Below, one piece after another: positions 56,418-64,000 of a stretch of 64,000 nucleotides of DNA (position 1 is its first letter; each line of letters begins with the position of its first letter). The position numbers and the translations under genes were made by a program. Source of the stretch: Mortierella alpina (Eukaryota > Mortierellomycota > Mortierellomycetes > Mortierellales > Mortierellaceae). The DNA is taken from positions 620,001 to 684,000 of the forward strand of contig JANATF010000015.1 of the NCBI GenBank assembly GCA_029449245.1, in the 5' to 3' direction. Below the pieces are notes generated by a model. That model was given only the letters and a program-made list of their open reading frames with translations, was not told where the DNA came from and made no database searches.

Positions 56418-59400
56418 TTAGGTTGACCTCTTCACAGAACGCGAAACAGACTCAAACAGCTTCTCAATATCCGGGTCGATCCTTGTGAACGCGTGGTCCC
56501 AGAACGCGTACCTGGGGTTCTTGATCAACTCAATAAACGTTATCAAAAGTCCCCAGGGATGAGGGCGGTTGACAACAAGGCGCTCCAGTAGCACCCTAAA
56601 ACAGACCATGCAGGAAAAGAAAGAAAAAGATGTAAGTGAGCTGTAAACTGTGTATCGTTCAATCATTATAAATATCAAGCGCATATTGTACCTGGTGATC
56701 TGCTCCTTGATCGACTCCTGGCTGGTCTCGTAAAACAGGTACAGCAGCACACGGCTGAAATAGTGCGTGTGGCTGTTAGGGTATCGCAGCTGGTTGGTGA
56801 TCGCGCTCAAAAACAAGTACCGGCCTTCAGCGTCCAACTCATTCAAGAGCTGCTGGAAGATATCCATCGACGGGGTGTGGGCAATTGGCGACGAGCTCTG
56901 AGGGGTCTTGGCATGCAACTGCGCGATTCCATTCACTCCGACGTAGAGAACCAGTGCGTTGATCATCGGGATGTTGTACTTGGATCCTCCAGCGATAAAG
57001 TCCTGGGCATTAGGATCCGCAGCCAAGGTGGCGCGAATGTTTTGCAGGAATGGCGGTGCCTGTTCCCGGGTACGCAAATACGTGTCCAGATCCCTCCTGA
57101 AATTAGCAGACAGGCTTGTGGTGTAGTCCGAGAGCACGCGGGGAGGCTGGTGAATCTCTGCCAACAGATCCACTTTCAGGTTGGGAGTAAAAGGATCGGG
57201 CAGGCGCATGTTGCGGGGGAATGCGCTGAGGATCAAGTTGCGGAGCTGAATGCACGAACTGGGGATCACATCACAGAAACTGAAATGATAGTCGCACAGG
57301 AACTCGGGAAAGTCGTGCAGGAGAACAAGCATCACACGAAGAGTGCCCTTGTAGAGCGTGCGAGTGGTGTCCTGCAATTCACCTCCAACCAAGAATGGGG
57401 TCAAGAATTTGAACAGCGACACAAGCAGCTTCTGGAACATAGGCCAACCCTTCGAGCCCTCGGCCAGGAGGAGCTTGGGCATGAAGGCACGGTGGGAAAT
57501 CAACGACAACCAGCCGAATGTGAACCCAGGGAAGACCAGAGGCTGCAGAGTCTGGAACGTGTTGCTGTATTTGTCAAGAAAAATAAAAATAAAAATAAAA
57601 AAATAGGTGGATTAGCAACGGCGTTAATCAGCAATGCAACTGTTACTTTCCAACTATGCTTAGCCTTGTCGTTACCTGAAGGCGGTCAAGATCTGGATGT
57701 ACATGCCAGGGCTCGACTCGTAAGCGGTCATCATCTCTGTCAAGAGGCCGGAAAAGAGACGCAAGAACGGCTTTTGGTTGAATTGCCCTCGTCGCTGCTC
57801 GTGGGCTTGCGCCAGCACAAGCACGATAATCGACAACAACGTCGTCAGATATGTGACCTTGGCAGTGTTGTGGTTCACGCCCTGGGGGTCCGAGTAATGC
57901 TTGACCAAGGTGACAATCAACTTAACGAAAGCATCCACCCCCTGGTACGCTGCCGCGGTGTTGGATACCTTGTACTTGAGATAGCTCTCTACACTCATCT
58001 CCGTGCACACTCTAAAGAACAATGACGAGATCTCCTCACCCTTGAGCACACCCTGCTGCTGGATCGAGCTGATGAATGCTCCATACGCCTTGTCGTTTGA
58101 AGTCGGAAGTTGATAAACGCGGATCCACTCTGCAAAGATGAAGGCCAGTTGCTCTCTAAGCAGATTTTGCTCTGTCATCTCCTTGGAGGCCTGACTGGGT
58201 GTCTGGGACCGTCGTCGAATGTCCTCGATCAACTGCACAATGGGCTCAACAGCATTACCTCCACGCTGCGCCAATCTGTTGAGAACGTTGAGCGAGTTGA
58301 TGAACTCGTTCCGGTTGGCATAGGGCTGTTCGCTCAGGACACACTCACGAACCAGGCTGATGGTGAAATCAACCACACCGGGTCGTCCAATTTCAATCAA
58401 CCTCGCCAGCTGAATATCCTGGTCCACGAGGTTCACTAATCCTGCCTTGATCAGCGTTACGGTCACTGGCACGTTGAACTTGCGCTCGTCATCGGCGTAG
58501 ATGAGCCATTCCGTGACTTCCTTGGCGACCTTACTAGACAGTTCACAAAGCTGTTCCAAGAGGACAACGTACACCTCACGAGAAAGTGTGTTCTCAGACT
58601 TGTAAAGAAGTTGGACCACCTTTTGAGAGAATGTCAGCGCCATCTCGTCGGGACTGTACGACTGTGCGGGCAACATTGGCACCATGCGCGCCAAAAGCAC
58701 AACATCGTGGTTTGGTGGTAAAGCGGACCAAGGGACCGATGGTGAAAGGCTGATCAGCTTTTCCAGCTCGCTAATGATCTGTGCAAACTTGTCCAAAGCC
58801 TGGTGGGCGGAAAGTGGGACGGGTGTGTTCTCGTAACTGACATCGCTGGCATTGAATGGATATCCCTGAGCAGATTCGACCTTGGCGTTGAGAGGCGTTC
58901 TGACACTGCGCTCGGCATCATAGGACACAGGCGTCTGGACATGTCTTGGCACACGGGCAAAGTCTTCGTAAACCCGCAGTTGCTGAGGAGCAAGTCCAGT
59001 CGGCTTGATGCGCAGGGGCTCGGGGAGAGCAGCAGGATAGCGCGAAGCCTGGTAAGTAGCCACGTCATAGTACGGTTGACCGGTGCGTTCGCGGTGCTTC
59101 TTCCTGTTGTTGAATGCGGTCGCCAAACTCTCCTCGATCTCAGGAATGGCCTTCTCCATGGCTGTCTTCTCGATAACCGAGCACGCGAGCTCCAGATTGT
59201 CGTTAACGGTCATCAAAATCGACTGCTCTGGCAAAGTCTGGTCCGTGAATCCATTCTGGAGGAAAAGCGTGCGGATAATGTTGGCCATGCTCACACGCAG
59301 CGGCTCCTTGCAAGTCACCAGGGCAAGGCTTCCTGCGAGGTTTTGGACCATGAGGTGTGCTGCCTTGCGCATCTTTTCCTCGTTGGGCTCCATCGCAAAA

Positions 59401-62400
59401 TCCTTGATAATCATCTCACGGGTCGAAATTCCTGCAATGGTCACAGAGCGATCGACAACAGGTGCCACAATTTCCTTGACAGCACGATCAATGGCAATGT
59501 GGACCAGTCTCTTGAGGGTAGGCCTCTCGTTAAAGAACGCTGGTGGATTGAACGTGACAAAGGCTGCCAGATTAGGGATGAGCTCGGCAGAGGTGTCCTG
59601 CTGCTGTGTGAGGGATCCGTTCAGCTGAGAGGCAGGCTGAGCAGTCGCCCTGACTGATGAAGGATAGCCTGCCATGGACAGCTGCTCAAAGTCCTGTGCC
59701 AGAGCATTTGCTTGAGCCACGGCTGTCTTTGGCAATCGGTCTTTGAGGATGCTCGACGGCTCGATTTCCTTCCAATCCAGAGCCAGGCTTTTACACAAGA
59801 CCTCAATCTCGAACTTGAGCTGCAGTTTCAGATCTGCAAACTGAATGAGCTCTACGAGCAAGCGCAGGATGGCAACGAGCCAGGGATTGGGAGGCCTAAA
59901 GACCTTGCTCTTGTTGCACTGCTCCAGCACTTTGCACACGAACGGAATGACGACAATAAGCCGATTGGTATCATAGCCTTCAATGAGGAGTTCCTATGTA
60001 AGTAAGGAGAATTTGAGAGGGTAAAACACAGTTGATTAGTAGACGGATAGCACGGTTCACTCAAGAGGTCAGAACGAACAGCACATACCTTGAAGGCTAG
60101 ATTCTTATGCTTGATGGGCTTGTTGCGCGCCAGAGTCATCCCTCCAAGCCATGATCCCAAATTCTTCAAGAGTGTTCGGTCGGACGACGACTGGACAGTC
60201 TTTTCTGAATTGATCAGAATCTTGATGTTGACGTATGTATCGTGGAGGATGTGACGGTAGAGCAGAGGGCTTTGGAGACCATCTAGGAACTGCAGGTACA
60301 GGGCGTGATAGTTGGGCTCGATGCTGGCACGCTTGACGACAATATAGTTGCTGAACCATCTGTACGCGCTCTCGCGCAGGAGCTCCTTCATCTCTGCCAG
60401 CTTTGTATCAATGTTCGTCTGGGAGACGTTGTTGACTATAAACAGAATCTTGTCCTGCGTCTGCTCGCTTGGAATCTCATAATTGACACCTTCCCGTGCC
60501 AAGAGCAACGTATCCACATTCAGTGACGTAAAGATAGGAGCAGGTACCGCAGAGGGGGATGTGTTGGATGGTTGAGGTGTCTGGGATGAGAGCGACGGCA
60601 GTCTCTGGGAATCCTGTAAAGCCAGCTGCTGGGGAATTGCTGCCGACGTCAAGTCAGCGGGCGATCCTGTGCCATCCTGAGCGGCAGCCGCCGACACTGA
60701 CGGAAGGATGGCGTGGATGTACTGGACAATCTCTGGGTGAACCTGTTGGAGATGGGGAATCTGCAGCAGATGAGAGCAGTATGTCGGCCACTCTTGCAGT
60801 CGCGACTGGAAACGACTCAATGCTTGCGCACCAAAGTTGAACATCTTTGAGCCAGGGGCATTACGCAGGGCGTCGAGGACATAGCGGAGGGCTATGCCAA
60901 GGGGGATGTAGGACACAAGTTGATGCTGGATCAAGGCTCCGAAAAGGTCACTGGTGATCGACAACTCCTTTTCGCGGTAGGTTCCAAAGAATCGGTACTC
61001 GTCAAACAGACTGTGAATCATGCATGCGTAGATATCCTGCTCATGCGGGTTGGGCGAGTTTTTGAAACGTTGGAGCATCTCGACGGTGTCAAGAATCGAG
61101 AGGTCGCCGCGGTAGATGCGTTTGTAATAGTCGTTATTGGCCTCCTCGACCTCGGCAGAAAAGGACGTCTCTCCCTCTGCGCCCAGCGCTGACAGGTCAG
61201 CGGAGGGTGTGATATTGGCAAGTTCCGGATAAAGCCGAGTGCAAGACTCCTGAATGTTCTTCAGAACAGCAGCATTCTCTTGAGACAATGGGCTATTGAA
61301 TATGGATATAAAATTAGAGTGCTGGTGTTAGAACTTTCACTTGCAAACTTTTCGTTCACCAAATGCATGAATTATTTGAGGCAGATCGCGTACCTTGCAA
61401 GAAGAACCTGCAAAAACACGGCGACTGTTTCCGCGGGCAAGTGCTGCTTTGAAGCCGCTTGAGCGTCAGGCATTACTCCTTGGTTGAGATAGTCGAGACA
61501 GGCCATCACAAAATTGCCTTGGCCGACGGCAATGCGGGCATGAAGCCATTTATCCAGGGCCAAGAGGTCTCGGCGGGATGCAAGTACAGCGAGGTCAATT
61601 GCAAACGTGAATGTTCCAACCTCCAAGACCTTGTTCAAAATCTAATTTGCAAAGCATACACGTTATGACACAGATATAAGTGCGTTAGTTCTGGGTAGCG
61701 GTATATAGCGCGATTGGATTAAAAAACCACATGCATCCTCTCACGTACCGAAAGGTCATTGGCCATCTTGAGAATCTTGGAAAGCGTCGATCGATCATGG
61801 CTATAAAGATCCAACAGACCCGAGACCAACAGTCCCTGGTTCACTTGCCAAAGACGGGTCTGTACAAACTGTGGTACGACTCCGGTGCCGGTAAGGTACA
61901 CGTGCAAGAGCTTGGACACGAGGTCTTGATGCAGAGGGCTCCAGGGCGTCTTCAACTGAACCAGGCCCAAGAATAGCAGCTCCGTGTTCGACTTTAGGCC
62001 AGAGTCAAGGATGGGCTTGACTTCATCATGGACATCATTATCGGCCAACAACATCACGGTCTCGACAAGTGGGACACAGTTCCACACGCAGGATTCCAGC
62101 TCCAAAGATGCCTGTGCCTGAACCTCTGGCGAAGACTGGGCGAAATTGTTTCTTGTAAAGATCCGTGTCGTTGATTTCCATTCCTGTTCCAACAGGCTTG
62201 TGGGTGCAGTGACCAATTCTTTGATGAACGATATCTGACCGGCTGAATTATTCCATCGTCCCCAAGCAACATCAAGTGGGAAAAGCCGCCCATCCTAATT
62301 CAATCATGAAAAGTGAGGCAAAGGTGTTAACATACAATTGTGTAGCAGAGGCGGGCACACGGTTCAGGCAGTGATCAATGAGCGCGTACCTTCTCAGCGG

Positions 62401-63831
62401 CTCGGAATGCGTTCACGAGAAACTCAAGGCCAGAGGAGTTCGTGATTACGAAGTCAGGGTAATCAAGAGATCGAATAACTTTGACCCAGTCAATGTTGTA
62501 CTTGTTCAGGGCCGATGCAAATGTCTTGAAGTCCCAAGCATTCTCAGGACTGGACTTGTTTTGGCGCGAGACCATCATCCCCAACGCCCGCGCGACATCC
62601 TGCTCTCCAGGTTCGCTCGCACCGCCGTATCCAGCTTGGCGCAAGACGTCGTTCACGGACGATGCTGTCTTGCAGCAGGAGGGTCCAGCCTCGCGCATTG
62701 CCGTGGCCAAGGCGGCAGATTCCGATCGGTCATTCATATCGCTATTAGGATTACAGGGTGAACATCATATTAGGAAATAGTCGCTCGGCATTTTGCAGAG
62801 AATAATATTGGTTTAGACATGATGACATACCGTGTTTCTTTGATGACCGCAGTTACGTTCTCGGGGATGTTGTCGTTATAGAGAGCGCGTATGAGTTTGG
62901 TTACGGTGTCGTTAGGCTCGTTCCAGCACTTGTAGTTTGATGCGTCAAGACTGCGTACAAACTCGAGCAACTGATCGGGAGACGATAACTGCTCCTTTAA
63001 TGACGGGGTGGCGGACTGGATCACACGCTCAGCTATATCACGCAGAGACATAACGAGGAGGTTATTAGTTACAAATAGACTACAAGACGTCATTGCAAAC
63101 ACCTCGAATGACTCGCCGCATACCTTGAGCGACAAGATCGGCCTTTGAAGATTGCAAAAGCGCGATAGCGAGATGGGTCCTTTCGACCGTGCTCAAAGGT
63201 AAATCCTGAGAGAAGACTTCAAAGTCGAAATTCTTGAGGGCTTCGCCTTTATCGGTGGAGCTGACGGCTTCACGGAACAGCTCTGTCCGGTGGGTTTTGG
63301 TGAGGCTGTGGAGTTGCTCGACTAGAAGCCTGTGGATGGGTGATCCGGTGTAGTTTGTAGACTGCGTGGTCTGTCCTGTCTGCCAGGCCTGGATGATGCG
63401 TCTGATAAAGTGCAGGTAGACGCCCTTGCCGTTATCCTCGATGAGCTGCACAGGGGATTGAAAGCAAGAACGCAGGAGGACAAGAGTGGAATACAAAAGA
63501 AGAAAAGAAGAAACGAAGAAACGAAAAAGGAAAATAGAAAAAGAGTGTTAGTGTGCTATAGCAGATACCAGGTAGTCATATTGGCGGCGTGAAAGCGCGT
63601 TCGCCACGATCAGCCAGAGCAAGTGCCATAACAGCCCCGCTGGCAATAGGCCCTTACCGAGCAGATTTCGGCAACGCTCCGGGCGTAGGTGTTCTCGGAA
63701 AGGGTCGAGAGGAGGACGGCGACCTGGGCCTTGACGATGGTGAGGAAGCTGGATTTCCTGGAGGGGAGACTCAACCTGGAGGATGTGGTTGTGGGGAGAC
63801 TTGGGGTAGCTGGCTTTTCTTCAGTGCTCAT
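56418..63831 (-). CDS. NOT1: CCR4-NOT complex scaffold subunit Not1/CNOT1
   Basis: Scaffold of the main cytoplasmic deadenylase; it docks Caf1/Ccr4, Caf40 and the Not2/Not3-5 module. Exons on minus: 63831-63658, 63445-63124, 63032-62831, 62741-62390, 62294-61749, 61641-61394, 61292-60089, 59993-57676, 57564-56692, 56595-56418; all GT-AG, phases agree, 2138 residues. An N-terminal HEAT region comes first. The segment homologous to the TTP-binding part is at about 680-760 ([17 protein letters not shown]). The MIF4G domain that binds Caf1 is at about 868-1100 ([20 protein letters not shown], with [12 protein letters not shown]). The Caf40-binding domain is at about 1160-1300 ([20 protein letters not shown]). 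The C-terminal Not1 domain is in the last three exons ([34 protein letters not shown]). The start at 63831 is the first ATG of the exon. It converges on N4. Confidence 0.95.
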
Positions 63832-64000
63832 GCTGAACAAGAGTACATGATGCGCCCTTTGCGAGTAGAGGATGTGGGATGACGGGAGATGGGGCCAAGG
63901 ACGACGACGATGACAGTGCGCACAAGGCGAAGGTTCAGCAGACGTGGGTGGATGAAGACGATCCCTGGATGGCGAGCAGGCTTTGTTCAGTCAACAGCGG
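63832..64000. promoter_or_regulatory. start of the NOT1 upstream region
   Basis: The 169 bases before the NOT1 start codon up to the window edge. They are probably promoter and 5' leader; on the minus strand they read C/T-rich (around 63880-63930). No further feature can be supported. Confidence 0.35.

Noticed and set aside
56763-58025. Plus-strand 420-codon ORF antisense to NOT1
   Set aside because: It spans a NOT1 intron and two NOT1 exons in antisense; no recognised domain.
58803-59657. Plus-strand 284-codon ORF antisense to NOT1
   Set aside because: A shadow of the conserved NOT1 coding exon on the minus strand, where the Caf40-binding domain is clear.
63580-63657. Possible extra NOT1 exon (open frame reading [10 protein letters not shown]) in the first intron
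   Set aside because: Phases do not fit the flanking exons, and direct joining of EICS to LIEDNG is collinear with the NOT1 family.

Overview
The window looks like nuclear DNA of an early-diverging filamentous fungus, most likely Mortierellomycotina (Mortierella/Linnemannia/Podila type). This is an inference from intron-dense housekeeping genes with short GT-AG introns, pyrimidine-rich leaders, roughly balanced base composition, and large NACHT / pentapeptide / WD40 proteins. No search could be run. All gene models were built by hand from reading frames, splice sites and family motifs.

Left part (1-31,361) is mostly conserved genes. In order: TAD3/ADAT3 tRNA deaminase subunit (minus, 3' end cut by the window edge); galactose-1-phosphate uridylyltransferase (plus); a La-motif/RRM protein of the LARP4 type (minus); Rab5 GTPase (minus, nine exons); an unrecognised 180-residue ORF (minus); a four-RRM protein of the MRN1/Nrd1 type (plus); a typical 2-Cys peroxiredoxin (plus); a 77-residue secreted precursor with a KR processing site and a 17-residue two-cysteine C-terminal peptide (plus); sphingolipid delta-4 desaturase (plus); malate dehydrogenase ending in SKI (plus); importin beta-1 (plus); mitochondrial acyl carrier protein (minus); and a LYAR-type zinc-finger protein with a long Lys/Glu tail (plus).

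Centre (31,362-55,805) is a head-to-tail array of four paralogous NLR-like (STAND) genes, called N1 to N4 here. Each has a spliced 5' leader, a 314-nt first coding exon and one intron, then a second exon of more than 5 kb. Each protein has a helical N-terminal region of about 660 residues, a NACHT NTPase (GDSGAGKST; DGYDE), a short pentapeptide-repeat segment, a WD40 array of 13-15 units, and a conserved C-terminal tail. The copies differ in WD40 unit number, show mosaic sequence sharing, and two have lost the last codons by frameshift. This fits the fungal non-self recognition/innate immunity NLR pattern and is the most interesting part of the window.

Right part (55,806-64,000) holds the complete CCR4-NOT scaffold gene NOT1/CNOT1 (minus, ten exons), tail-to-tail with the NLR array. 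The array therefore sits between two conserved genes, LYAR and NOT1. I saw no tRNA, rRNA, CRISPR array or recognisable transposon.
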